A stretch of 64,000 nucleotides of DNA, from assembly GCA_037953625.1 (NCBI GenBank), contig CM075649.1, forward strand, positions 108,353,290 through 108,417,289, written 5' to 3'. Below, one piece after another: positions 35,865 to 47,317 of this stretch. Below the pieces are notes generated by a model. That model did not search any database. It was not told the origin of the DNA and saw only the letters and a program-made list of their open reading frames with translations. The number at the start of each line of letters is the position of its first letter. The stretch's first letter is position 1. Origin of the DNA: Crotalaria pallida. Taxonomy: Eukaryota > Streptophyta > Magnoliopsida > Fabales > Fabaceae. The position numbers and the translations under genes were made by a program.

Positions 35865-38800
35865 ATGGGACACTTCCCTAGACACACCCCTCGTTCCCCT
35901 TCCTACCTCTTTCCCTTGGTTATCTCCCTTTCTCTCTTCTCCTTCACCGCAATTCTCCTTTATAAGGTTCTTCCCTTCTCTCACATTCTCATTTATCAAT
36001 CCATTGTTAATTATTTCAAATAATTTATCAATGTAACGTTAACTAGCTGACTTATCATTAGTTAACGAAAATTGTGAAAAAAAGATGATGGAAAGTGCCT
36101 TGTTACTTTTTTTAACTAATTATTATTACTTTTTCGTTTTGATTTTTTCTGGGGAATTTCATCTAACAGGTGGACGACGTAGTCTCACGAACCGGAACTG
36201 TGGCTGGTCACAACCTAGAACCCACTCCGTGGCACGTCTTCCCGCACAAAAACTTCGACGATGAGCCCCTGCAGCAGCGCGCCGTCAAAATCATACAATG
36301 CTCATACCTCACTTGCCGTGTCTCCGCCAGCGGAGATGATGGTGCGGTGCAGAGGCGTTTCGCATCCGAGAAGACGCGCCGTTCGGAGTGTCCCAATTTA
36401 TTCGGGGCGATCCGGAGGGATCTGGAGCCGTGGGCTTCGACGCAAATCTCCAAGGCGCACTTGGAGAAGGCGCGGAATTACGCGGCGTTCAGGGTGGTGA
36501 TTGTGGGAGGGAAGATGTATGTGGATTACTACTATGCTTGTGTGCAGAGTAGGGCAATGTTTACTATATGGAGCTTCTTGCAGCTTTTGAGAAGGTTTCC
36601 TGGTTTGGTCCCTGATGTGGATTTGATGTTTGATTGCATGGACAAGCCTAGTATTAATAGAACTGAACATCAGTCAATGCCTTTGCCATTGTTTAGATAT
36701 TGCACCACCAAGGAACACTTTGATATCCCTTTCCCTGATTGGTCTTTCTGGGGTTGGTAAGAGATTTCACTTTCCATTTAAACCAAATTTTGACTTCTTT
36801 TCTTGTTGCTATAGTGGGAATGGATTTGCTAGTAGATCTGATTGGAGAGAGAAATAGAAGTGAAGAGATTATATTAATGAGTCCGATCAATATTTGTGAA
36901 ATTCTTTTGTGACATTTGTGTATGTTGATGGGGCTATTAGCATTTCAATTTGTCCAATCACAATTTTATAAAAAAACATAAAAATAAAAATCAAATCTTG
37001 ATTGGTTAAAATCTTGGAGTACAGTAGTTAATTAATCATTAATTTTCATAATTAATGGCGTGTTTATAAATTGACTGAATCCAGATATTTTGGTGCAAAG
37101 ATTTATGCAAGAACTTTTCATGTGTTATTCTTTCAATGCCTTTCAATTTTTCATTGAGTTGTTTATTCACTCTACTGTGTACTCCCTCCATTTCTTATTG
37201 TCTGTCATTTTTTGGAGAAATTTTTTGTTTATTTTTATGTCTTTTGAGGATTTCAAGAGTGTAATAAATGTTATTTTTCATATTTGACCCTATTTAATAT
37301 GTCTTGGTTTAGGTAAGTAGTGAAGAAAAATTAATGATTATAGTAAGAGAAAGGGTATATCAGGAAAAAACATAAGTAAATTAGATTTCTTAAAGGGTGT
37401 GTTTTGTTTGAAATAGAATAGATAAATAGAAACGGAGGGAGTATTAAATAAGAATGGGGATATGTGAGCTGGTGTTATGTTAGTATTAAATAAGAATGGG
37501 GATATGTGAGCTGGAAAATGTAAGTTAAAGTACAGAGAAAATACTGGCATGATGTAGATTCACTCGTGACATGTTTTTAGATTATCTTAGTTTGTTTTCA
37601 AAGGAGACATACTTTAACCTTTAAAAAATGCAAGTTTTTCGCCTAATGACTAAGAAATTGGACACACTTTAAGCAATTTCCATAAGAGAGTTGGTGCAGA
37701 CCTTTTTATTGGTATTTTTTTTTTCTCATTTGAATGCCAGAGGTAACTTTGTTGGGTCATGCTTTTATTATGGTTTAATCCAAATTTTAGTGCGTGATGC
37801 CTTTTGAATTTGTGGTTGATGTTTTTGCAGCTGTAATAAAAGGAGGAAAAGTTAGTGACCTATATAGCTGTTCTTTGATCTAATGAGAAGTGCATGTTAG
37901 TTGCTTAATGATTTTGGTGTGTACTCATCCTTCTGTTTTACATCTGTTGCTCAGGCCAGAGATAAACATACGATCCTGGCCGGAGGAGTTCCAAGATATC
38001 AAGAAAGGTTCTAGAGCTGTAAGTTGGAAAGATAAGATTCCATTGGCATACTGGAAAGGAAACCCCGATGTTGCATCTCCCCTTCGTACTGAATTACTAA
38101 ATTGTAATGATTCTAGGGAGTGGGGAGCACAAATTATGCGTCAGGTTGGGTTAAATTACCTTACAAAATTTGGACCTTCATCGTATTTGGTAATATCAGT
38201 ATGCTTTATATACCAAATTGCAGTTATTTGATGTATATTTTGATATGCATTGCAGGATTGGGGGGAAGCAGCTAGAAGTGGCTTTAAGACTTCAAAACTT
38301 TCAGACCAGTGTAACCACCGGTGAGTATCCATTGGCATAACTCAGAAGCCTATGCATGCCAGCTTGACTTAAGAAGCCACAGAATCTAATTAGATGGGTC
38401 AGGGTGCACTGAAACTATAAAGTGATACTTTTGAATAGTTACAGTGCATATTATGGAAAGTTTCTCCATCATAACAATGCTAAAACATACCTAGAAGATT
38501 CAAGTAAAAAAGTTACTGCACGGAATTGGGATGTTATTTGCTTATATTTATAATTTTCCCCTTTTCAGTTTTTCAAAGTCACATTTCTGAGTTGGACTTT
38601 TTAGGCTTAAATATGTTTTAGTGCATGCTTAGTTCTGTGTAAGGAGAACCCTGAACGTGATTTTGCAAGAAGCAACATAGAGTAGCTTCCATGTTTGCAA
38701 CATGATCCTGCCCCTTCCTAACCCATCCAAACACAGTGTAAGCGTTAGTCTCTGCAAATATAAGCAATTTTGATTTTAGCCCCCCCCCCCAATTTTTTTC

Positions 38801-41663
38801 TTGGTTTGGTCATTGTCGATAATTTGTCAACTCCAGAATTTGCCACGTCATCACTAGGGACTAAAATCAAAATTTTAAAACATATAGGGACCACAATCCA
38901 CAAAATAAAATTATAAAGACTAAAACCAAATTTGGATAAATTTTCAGGGACCAAAAACATCTAATCATCTCCCTTAGCATACCTAAAAGATGCAAATTTA
39001 TAAATAAAAAATACACAGAAGATGTTCCTTGGTTTTACTTATAAATAAAAAATACACAGAAGATTCAAATCATATTTTACTGATTAGGATGATTTTGTCA
39101 TGCTGCTGATCACCTTGTTATCTTTCATCCTCATCATTCTCTTCTTCATGCAGGTATAAGATCTATGCTGAAGGGTATGCATGGTCCGTGAGTCTGAAAT
39201 ATATTCTGTCATGTGGTTCTGTTTCACTAATTATATCACCCCAGTATGAAGATTTTTTTAGTCGTGGCCTTGTTACCCTGCAAAACTATTGGCTTGTTGA
39301 TCCTCTACAACTATGTCCATCTATAAAGCGTGCTGTTGAGTGGGGAAACCAACATCAACATGAGGTAAGTTTCTTACTCGTTCTTGTGCATTCCAGTTGC
39401 TTAGTTTTGGTCCATGAGGACCTACATATATTAAGACAATTACTTTTCCCTCCTATGTATTGAATATTGAGGTTACTACATAAGCCTTTCTATCATGAAA
39501 ACCTACACAAAAATCTCTTGTATTTATAAAAAATGCTAGATTAAAAGTTTTAAATGTTATCAATTCTAAACGAGTTTGTTAAAGTAGACATTAGTACATG
39601 GAGGTTTTAAGGTCAAAACCCATTTTGATTTTCAGCCCTATGTTGAGAAAAATTTTGAACTCATCTTTTTGTGTAGTTGAGCATTCTAATGAAATTGTTG
39701 GGGAACTGAATTAATCTTCAATTCAACTACCCAAAATGAATGTGTTCTTTTTCTCTATACATAAAAAATAACATGAATAGGACTTAGGGAGTGACATTTG
39801 ACGACAAAACATTCATATGACCTAATGGTAACAAAAATTAGTGAGGGAGGTGGTGGCATATATGGTACAATAAATATGTTGTTGAATAGCGGCCATAGCG
39901 GTGCTATAGCGCTACAGCGTAGCGGTTTTTATGCTTACCGCGATACGCTATGCATAGCATTGCGGCAAACGCTATTTTGGGCGTTGCGGCCGCTTTTCGT
40001 CGGAGCGCTATAGCATTTAATAGCGGAAATGTGGGAAAAAACCCTTATTTTTTGTCTGTTTTTTAAATAAAATCCAACGGACTTTTTTTAAGTTTAGGTT
40101 TAAAAGGCTCGTTTTGTATTTAAGTTTAGGTTAAAAAGGCTCGTTTTGTATTTAACCTATCTGCTAGGTTAAAAAAAGGAGTGACTTTTCACTACCCTGA
40201 ATCCTAATATTTTATATACACTCCTTGTGACCATTCTTCTCCCTCACGTTATTCTCCATCAAGTTACTCACATTTCTGGTTCAAGTCTTCTCATCTCCTC
40301 TCACGTTGCTCTCCATTTGGTGCAAGTCTCCATTCTCCTCTCACTTCTCTTGCAAGCTTCTCCTCCCTCCCAAGCAACTCTAATCTCCAACAAGTCAGTA
40401 ACTGCTCCAGGTTTTTATTCTCTATCTTCTTCACTTATTTCTAAAGAAGTGAAGAAGCTGAAGGACATGCCCCAATACTCAACACCAATAGTGACAATGA
40501 TTATGTTATGGAAGAGTGGTGGAATGAATAGATTTTAGTGTTTAACTTGCTCTAAGTTTTTTTATTATTCCTGTTGGTTGGTTTTGGTACTTTAGTATAA
40601 GTTGTTGGTATGTTGAATTGTTGATACTTGGTACTGTTGGTTTTTTGGTATGTTTGTTTTTTAATTATAGTGACATTATGCTTATGCTATGGTTTTTTCA
40701 GTCATTTTTTTTTTAAATTTTACTTAAAGTATTACTTTTGTATGTTTTTCTTTCTTTTTATAGCTACATTATTTTTCCTATAAATATTGCTAATTTCATA
40801 TTTCGCTATACTTACGCTATCCGCTATTTTGTATAGCGGAATTTTGGTCTACCGCTATGACCCGCTATCCGCGATCAATAACAATATACGATAAACATTT
40901 GTTAGGACACTTACAAATATGCTAAAGTTCGTACTAGTATCGCACACTAGAGAGTAGAAATATGAGAGCTGAATGTCCAACAAGTAGTGCAAGGGTTCCT
41001 AAACCAAGTCTCTATCCAGTAGACTTCCTAAACACCAGAAAATTCAAGCACAATTCCTTCTGTACTTTCTCTTTCTAATAAACACTCCACACATAATCCA
41101 CACCGAGCACACCAAATAGCTATGCCATACATCCATAACAGCACTCCACCCAATTTTAACTGCCTAACTAGTCTTATTTCTCCTGGAATACACCTTGAAA
41201 ATACCCTTGCTGACTTTTTCTTTTTTGTGTACACCTTCAAACTATCCCTTGCTTGAGCCCGTGTTTCTTTCACCATCCTAATTCGACTACCCATCTGTAT
41301 GATTGTAATTAGCCATGGGTTTTTGTCTACTTTAATTATTGAACTTTCTTGGCAAGATTTATGATATTGAATTTTATCATTTATATAGTTGCTTCTCTGT
41401 TGCTGCTGTAGGCTGAGGCTATAGGAAAAAGAGGGCAGAAGTTTATGGAAAGCTTGAGCATGGATCGAATTTATGATTACATGTTTCACCTTATTTCGGA
41501 ATACTCAAAACTTCTAGACTTCAAGCCTACTCCACCGTCCTCTGCATTGGAAATTTGCACAGACTCCGTGCTTTGCTTTGCTGATGACAAGCAGAGGTTA
41601 TTCCTCAAAAAATCACTTGCCTTCCCCTCAAAAGCCCCTCCTTGTACTATCAAACCTGCCTAA
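35865..41663 (+). CDS. GT90 / CAP10-domain (DUF821) O-glucosyltransferase-like protein, six exons
   Basis: Exons: 35865-35966, 36170-36756, 37955-38144, 38256-38320, 39154-39364 and 41412-41663. All five introns are GT-AG and the phases join without a stop, giving 468 aa. Family knowledge: GT90 proteins (POGLUT/Rumi, KDELC and the plant DUF821 group) transfer sugars in the secretory pathway; the acceptor here is unknown. Residues about 13-33 form a hydrophobic signal-anchor (FPLVISLSLFSFTAILLY), so a type II membrane protein facing the ER/Golgi lumen is inferred. Landmarks are QCSYLTC near 76-83, FDCMD (about 188-192), FPDWSFWGWPE (about 222-232), AYWKGNP (about 261-267), and the sugar-nucleotide region YKIYAEGYAWSVSLKYILSC (316-335). 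The C-terminus lacks KDEL. The start is the first in-frame ATG; upstream frame extension begins only with TTG. Introns 2, 4 and 5 carry transposon insertions. Confidence 0.9.
37180..37443. mobile_element. Stowaway-like MITE in GT90 intron 2
   Basis: Complete element with TA duplications and ends CTCCCTCCATTTC / GAAACGGAGGGAG, 264 bp including TSDs. Just downstream, TTAAATAAGAATGGGGATATG is duplicated in tandem (about 37443-37515). Confidence 0.85.
38604..38965. mobile_element. Degenerate TIR element in GT90 intron 4
   Basis: GGCTTAAATATGTTTTAGTG at the left is roughly inverted at the right as GGGACCAAAAACATCTAATC. Internal GTCTCTGCAAATATAAGC and GGGACTAAAATCAAAATTTT are repeated in opposite orientation, and a CCACGTCATC block sits centrally. 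This resembles the common legume repeat whose ends read 'ATGTTTTTGGTCCC'. Boundaries are approximate. Confidence 0.5.
39867..40888. mobile_element. hAT-like non-autonomous element in GT90 intron 5
   Basis: Both ends are packed with TAGCGG/GCTATAGCG subterminal repeats in inverted orientation (39886-40025 and 40803-40872). Outer ends read TATGTTGTTGAATAGCGG and, inverted, TATTGATCGCGGATAGCGG. The candidate 8-bp TSD ACAATAAA / ACAATATA has one mismatch. Eight-bp TSDs and subterminal arrays fit hAT elements. No transposase; a 103-codon ORF inside is not recognisable. Confidence 0.6.
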
Positions 41664-42082
41664 AGGGATGATAGCACAAAAATACTAAGCAAAGGATGTG
41701 GAACGTTCAAGATCATGAAATTACAGTGAACTGGCATATACTTACGGTTAGTGCCATTGCTGCCATCAAAAGATAAGTTGATTGACTATTGTATATTTAT
41801 AGTGCCTTGTCGGTCATCATTCTTCACAAGATTTTGCTTCTGTAATTGGTGGTCATATTCATTGGAAGAGTAAACATCACGGGATTTTTATTTTTCATTT
41901 CCGTCCCAGTCATTTGTTACGTTTTTGCTTTTTTTAGCATGAATTTTCTAAAACACAACCGAATTAAAGATAAATGAGTTTGAGCAAACATGCAATATAA
42001 CTTGAATAAAATTCTAACCGGGAATGATTCCAAGTTCATGCTTGGGAAATTCATGTGACCATCTCATTGTACAAATATGATA
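41664..42082 (+). other. 3' flank of the GT90 gene
   Basis: Downstream untranslated and flanking sequence. Nothing further can be supported. Confidence 0.4.
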
Positions 42083-42772
42083 TACCCTCCGTTCCAAATT
42101 TTTTGATTTTTTAGGTTTATGCATACATATTAAAAAATAATACTCCCTCCATTTCATATGTAGTGTGTTTTAAGGTTATGAGCGAGTTTTAAAAAATGGT
42201 TAAATGATATAAGAATTTGTTGTATTTTGACTATAATGTCTTTATATCTTCATTATTGAAGAAAGAAAAAAGTATTGGAAGTGAAAAGAAGTGTAATACA
42301 TATGAGTGTATTTGGAAAATAAACATTAATTATGTATTAAATTTATAAAAGAACATGACTTATGAAACATAATACAAATAATAAAAAAAACATTACATAT
42401 GAAAAGGAGGGAGATAGTAGAATGTTTCAAAAAGTATTGATTATTAAAAAACTCTTAAAAATGGTAGCTTTTGATGTTTTCGATAAAAGAGTAAATAGGG
42501 ATTTGTGATTTTTTTTTCCACTAAGGGAACCTCAACAAGTGTCATGGTAAGACCCTTATAAGTTTTCTATATGTTTTTGTCTAAAATGTCTTTATTTATT
42601 TCTTATTGAAAATCGTAATAATAGTTAATTTTTATTAGAAAATAAAAAAAATGATTGAATGAAAATTTAAAATTGAAAAAAAAATATGATTATGTATTGA
42701 AATTGTAAAAGGACAAAAATTATGTAACGTAAAAAAGCCTAAAATGCCAAAAGATTTGGAATGGAAGGAGTA
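42083..42772. mobile_element. Stowaway-like MITE (outer of a nested pair)
   Basis: Ends CCCTCCGTTCCAAATTTTTT and the inverted AAGATTTGGAATGGAAGGAG, with TA on each side. It is split by a second MITE at 42141-42416. Confidence 0.75.
42141..42416. mobile_element. Stowaway-like MITE nested in the outer MITE
   Basis: Ends TACTCCCTCCATTTCATATG and the inverted CATATGAAAAGGAGGGAG. A sibling copy is at 43791-44065, sharing AAGGTTATG and GAATTTGTTGTATTTTGA. Confidence 0.8.
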
Positions 42773-43204
42773 AATAGGTTTACAAAATTAATTTACAAAG
42801 AAGTGTTTATACCATAAAGAAAGTAACATGTGTCATAAAACAATATTTTACTTATTATTGATTGGTTAACCAGTGAAATATATTATTTTAGTGTTATATT
42901 TATTTATTGATTAACAAGTAAAACATATTATTTTTATTGTGATATAATATGTTTTTATTGTGATATAAATTTATTTAAGGGATAATGTGTAAGTGTATAT
43001 ATCATTACTTTTCATCGTAATTGAAATGCGATTATATTACCAGAGTCTTGTAAGTTTTAAGTACCTCTATGCTCTATTATATTTCCCTAACACAATCATT
43101 AGTGAATTAGGATTCAAACATAAGCAAGAAGTGCATGGATACGTATTTATTGGACAAGAACAACGTAAATCATTTAATTCTTTACCAACAAAATCCAACC
43201 AACA
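42773..43204. other. Gene-free AT-rich DNA
   Basis: A short internal direct repeat (TTATTGATTRRTTAACMAGT with AAAYATATTATTTT, about 42857-42935) is visible. No gene; the 72-codon ORF at 42993-43211 is not recognisable. Confidence 0.4.
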
Positions 43205-43345
43205 TAGTTAGTAGATAGCTGAGTTTTTTAATCATGATGTTAGGGATTCGATCCATGCCGTCCTGCTGTGGGTATGAAAAAAAGGCTTTGTTAGAAAAGA
43301 CAAAACCCACTTAGGTAATCTTTACGCCTGGGAGGAGATTAATCT
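43205..43345 (+). mobile_element. SINE-like (tRNA-related) sequence
   Basis: TAGTAGATAGCTGAG (A-box-like) is followed about 35 bp later by GGATTCGATCC (B-box-like), then an AAAAAAA-containing body. There is no clear tail or TSD, so the call is tentative. Confidence 0.35.
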
Positions 43346-43438
43346 TTAATTTGGCTATCAGCTGGAGGATACCTTGGTGAAAACAAACCATTTGATTCTT
43401 TAAAAGTAGTAATGGTTGAAAAGACAATGATAAATATT

Positions 43439-43725
43439 TACTCCCTCCGGCTCGAATTATAAGCAATTTCAACCACTTTTACGCTTATTAAGGAGATTAG
43501 TTGATTGTATTTAATTTTCTCAAATTTATAAAAAATAGAGGTATTTTAGGAAAGTAGTATTGAGAATGAAACAAAAATTAATTAAGATTACAATTTTCTA
43601 GAGATATTTTAGGAAAGTGACATTGAGAATGAAACAAAATTTAATAAAGCTAGTTAATTTTACTTATATTTTAAACCAAAAGAAATATGTTTTTTTGTTG
43701 CTTATAATTCGAGCCGTATGAAGTA
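43439..43725. mobile_element. Stowaway-like MITE
   Basis: TA-bounded ends CTCCCTCCGGCTCGAATTAT and the inverted ATAATTCGAGCCGTATGAAG. An internal segment beginning with GAGATATTTTAGGAAAGT is duplicated. Confidence 0.8.
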
Positions 43726-43790
43726 TGTGATAATATTTATTAATAAATATAAATTGTAATGTGTACTTTTGTAATTATTGCTTTGTTTTC

Positions 43791-44065
43791 TACTCCCTCC
43801 GTTTATATGTATTGTATTATAAGGTTATGCACGAGTTTTAAGAAATGATTAGATAATGTAAGAATTTGTTGTATTTTGATTATAATGCCCCTGTATAATC
43901 ATTATCGAACAGAGAGAAAGGTATTGAAAGTGAAAAAGATAGTGTAATAAATAGAGGTGTGTTTGGAAAAATGACATTAATTATGTATTGGATTTATAAA
44001 ACAACAAGACTTATGAAACATAGTACAAATGCTAAAACAACACTACATATGAAACGGAGGGTGTA
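43791..44065. mobile_element. Stowaway-like MITE
   Basis: TACTCCCTCCGTTTATATG...CATATGAAACGGAGGGTGTA. Same family as the inner MITE at 42141-42416. Confidence 0.85.
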
Positions 44066-44098
44066 TTATACTTGATATTCAAAATATTATGGCCTTCT

Positions 44099-44290
44099 TT
44101 TTTTTTTTGGTCGAAACCAGGTGGTGTCTGGACTTCACATTTTTTGTGACCCAACTAATCCATCTCGGATTCGCGAACTGTGCGAGTCTTTGACTCAACG
44201 ATATGGATCCTCCCCAAGAATTGTTGTCTCACGGGGACTCGAGCATTTGACTCTGAAATCCCTTAACGTCCGAATATTTTCCACTAGGAT
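44099..44290 (-). mobile_element. Possible SINE (minus strand, poly-T start)
   Basis: A T12 run at the + strand start would be a poly(A) tail on minus. Further in, GCTCGAGTCCC on minus resembles a B box. Codon-like content is absent. No TSD found. Confidence 0.3.
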
Positions 44291-45223
44291 AATCAACTTG
44301 AGTGCTTTTTTTTTATTCTATGTCAGAGATGATAATGTCTATCATTCCAAAACTAAATGCAAAAATATACAAAGTCATATTATATTAATAAATAGCTAAA
44401 AAATTCAAATACTTAAAAAAATTACTTAATTTTGAAAATGTTTAAGTATGTCATCGTATTTGTTAGCAGATGTATTTTAACATGTACTGATGTACATACT
44501 CATAAATATGGACGTGTGAATTAACCGCTTTTATCATTGTATTTCTTCCATCAAATTTGAATTATCATTGATTTTGTTTAACATTAACCATACATATTGC
44601 TCTCTAACAAGTTAATATCAGGAAACGAAGCATTACTGTTGAAGGACAAGTTTCTATTCCTGCTTGGATGTGAATCATATTAACTTTTATTGTTTTATTA
44701 TGAAAAAAACTTTTCTTCTTCATGTTTCTTTTGAACAATATATATTGTTTTTATTTCACTTTATTATGGAAAAATGGCTTTGAACAATATATATTGTTTT
44801 TATTTTACTTTATTATGGAAAAATTGCCATGGAACGACTTTCTAATCTCGATAAAGGTAAACATTTGCTAATCCAACTCTTGCACTATGAGTAATTAGGC
44901 AATCAAAACTATCATATTATATAGTTATATTATATTTTCATAATTAATCAATATTTGACCCGTGCAATATGACTAATTAGTTATCTAATTTTTCTCTTCA
45001 CAATTGATTAACGATTTACCTATACATCGCAACTCTCTTATTTTGAAATTTTTTTGAAAAATAAAAGTTAAAAGTTTTACTTGGATATTTTGATTTGATT
45101 TTTCAGATTAGATTTTTAAATGGATAAATTCACCATAATCATAATTAAGAAACCATCATACAAGTTATGGATTAATAAGATAAATAAACTATTTAAAAAT
45201 TAGAATGTCATATGTATTTATAT
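44291..45223. other. Gene-free AT-rich intergenic DNA
   Basis: A 44-bp-scale duplication (TTTGAACAATATATATTGTTTTTATT with TTATTATGGAAAAA, about 44725-44825) is visible. No coding potential. Confidence 0.5.
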
Positions 45224-45530
45224 TACTCTCACTGTCCCATTATCTTGGTAAAAAAATGCTAAAAAATTTGTCTCATATTAAAGTAAAAAAATAAATGAAA
45301 AATCTTAAAGATTGTATGTTGTATCGATGATTGATAAGTAAGTAACGAAAACATATTTAAAGATTTTTTTGGGAGACAATATTGTAATATGTATTAGTTG
45401 TAATAATATGAAAATTTGTATAATATCAATTTTTAATTAATGAATGAATCATGCATTATATTAAACAGATACTCTCTTATTTTTCATTGACTTGTTTGAC
45501 TTTTACCAAGATAATGGGACGAAGGAAGTA
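45224..45530. mobile_element. Stowaway-like MITE
   Basis: TA-bounded CTCTCACTGTCCCATTATCT and the inverted GATAATGGGACGAAGGAAG. The right end is the same family as the half-element at 35061. Confidence 0.8.
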
Positions 45531-45540
45531 TTCAATAGTA

Positions 45541-45587
45541 TTTAATTAACAATTAATTTGTGCATCGCACGGGTCCATTAGCCTAGT
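45541..45587 (+). mobile_element. Helitron-like 3' terminus
   Basis: The hairpin GTGC-ATC-GCAC (45560-45570) lies 12 nt before CTAG (45583-45586), followed by T. This is the layout of plant Helitron 3' ends. The 5' TC end was not identified and no Rep/helicase coding is present. Confidence 0.5.
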
Positions 45588-46289
45588 AAAATAAGTGAGG
45601 GAATCATGAGATTTTTATTTATGTTTTAATTTTTGATATGAAAATCTCCTCGTTGAAGTGCTCGAGAGGTTGGACTATTGGTTGTAATTTAACAAGTAAT
45701 ATTCTTTGTGATTGCACAAATTTGCTTTTATTCACTATAAAGCCCGGATATTTTGTATGACATAGGTACGATAAGAAATAAAGGATTTGATAATATTTTA
45801 AAATTTACATAAGATATTTTACAGCATATAAGAGATTAACTTTTATAAATATAATTTTTGCTCATATCATACTTAATGAAGTCATATCCTTATTTTTTTT
45901 AGAGGTTTCTCTTAAAAATAGAAAGAAATGAAGCTTTAAAGAGGAAAGGAAAATCTTGGGATATGAGAGTAATTGGTGGATTAGGTTTGAAAATAAAGTT
46001 AAATTTCACCATAACATTTCAAAATATTTTTTTCCTTTTCGGATTCTGGAAAATGCCCCCAACTACCTAAAAATGTTGTCGAAAAATGTCGTCCTCACAA
46101 ATCCATTTCCCTCTTCCTCTCTCCTCGATCTCCTTCCTTTGACAAATCCATTTCTTCTGCCTCCTCTTCCTCCTCACAAATCCATTTTCTCTTTCTCTCT
46201 ATTCTTCCTCCTCCTCCTCCTCTTTTAAAATCCATATCAAACACCATTTTCGGTGGCGGTAACGTTTTCCATTGTGAAATCTAGCTTTA
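45588..46289. other. Gene-free intergenic DNA
   Basis: It includes a CT-rich stretch (46090-46230) that gives a low-complexity ORF. No credible gene. Confidence 0.45.
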
Positions 46290-46420
46290 TTTTAACGGAA
46301 GAACCAAACTGAATATTTTAAAAAATATAAATGATCAAAATTATTCAAAAAAATAATAAAAAACCAAAGTGAATATTGAAAATAAGATAAAGATTCAAAA
46401 ATATAATTAAGCCCATATAA
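46290..46420. mobile_element. One end of a TIR element
   Basis: AACCAAAGTGAATATTGAAA...AAAAATATAATTAAGCCCAT matches the right end of the element at 54296-54805. No matching left end was found nearby. Confidence 0.4.
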
Positions 46421-46904
46421 AAAAATAGGTTGCATTGTTTTATTAAAAAAAACTGAAAAACTACTAAAGCATAATTAAAAATACTAATATTAAACATTTA
46501 AAATAAGGTTAAAATAAGTATTTTGACAATATAAAATTTTCATACTTATATTGATATTGGACACAAATATAACATCAATACTTTTTTAATTTTTGGTGTA
46601 AGTTTGCTTCGTAGGCTTTTCAATTGATTCCCGTCTAGGTCAAACTCAAACTTGCCTTCATAATATATTGGGGAAACTTCCAATCGGAAACCTGTTTAAG
46701 AACACTTCACCCAATGTCACTTCACCCAATGTCCCAATCTATAATTAATTATTAATTATGGCCTGTATGTTTTAGACTCTCCTCACAATGCACCTCATGC
46801 ACATAGCTCACTGATAACGTGCCCCGGATATAAGCATAGTTAGAGCTTGCTAGTCTAGTCAATTGAAGAGCACAGCTTATACAAATACAGTTTCTCCTTC
46901 TTTT

Positions 46905-47095
46905 TTTTTCTTTTTTTTTTATGAATAAAACCGTGGACGGAAACTTCATAGTCCTGGCACCTGGAGCAACATGAGTGTGGTGTCTTCCCAAGGGATATTC
47001 TCCACAAAGATTCGAACCTCTGACCTTATGGTCACATGGTTCTCAGTATCCTTATGGTCTTAGCATGCTTACATTAGGCCAAACCCATTTGGGTC
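46905..47095 (-). mobile_element. SINE-like sequence (tRNA-related), minus strand
   Basis: On minus, GGTCAGAGGTTCGAATC is a clear Pol III B box, the body follows, and an interrupted poly(A) (T-runs at 46899-46920 on +) ends it. The A box is weak (TGGCCTAATGTAAG). TSD not resolved. Confidence 0.5.
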
Positions 47096-47317
47096 GGTTT
47101 CTCATATTTAATGAGAAATTCATTTCCCAAATTTCAATTTTGTTATGATTGTTATAAAGATAAGACTTTTTAAGTAACCAGGATAGGATATTGGTTAAAA
47201 TTTTGGGTAGTTTGCACGAGGTAATATGTTCAAGCTTCTTTGAAACCAATCAACCATTGCATAAAAAAAATAAAAATAAAATAAGACTTCTGACTTAAAT
47301 TAGTAAATTTAACATAT

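Noticed and set aside
36208..36670. Minus-strand ORFs over GT90 exon 2
   Set aside because: Antisense of a GC-rich true exon; no family resemblance.
40227..40538. 103-codon ORF in GT90 intron 5
   Set aside because: Inside the hAT-like element, hydrophobic low-complexity, not transposase-like, and not spliced into the gene model.
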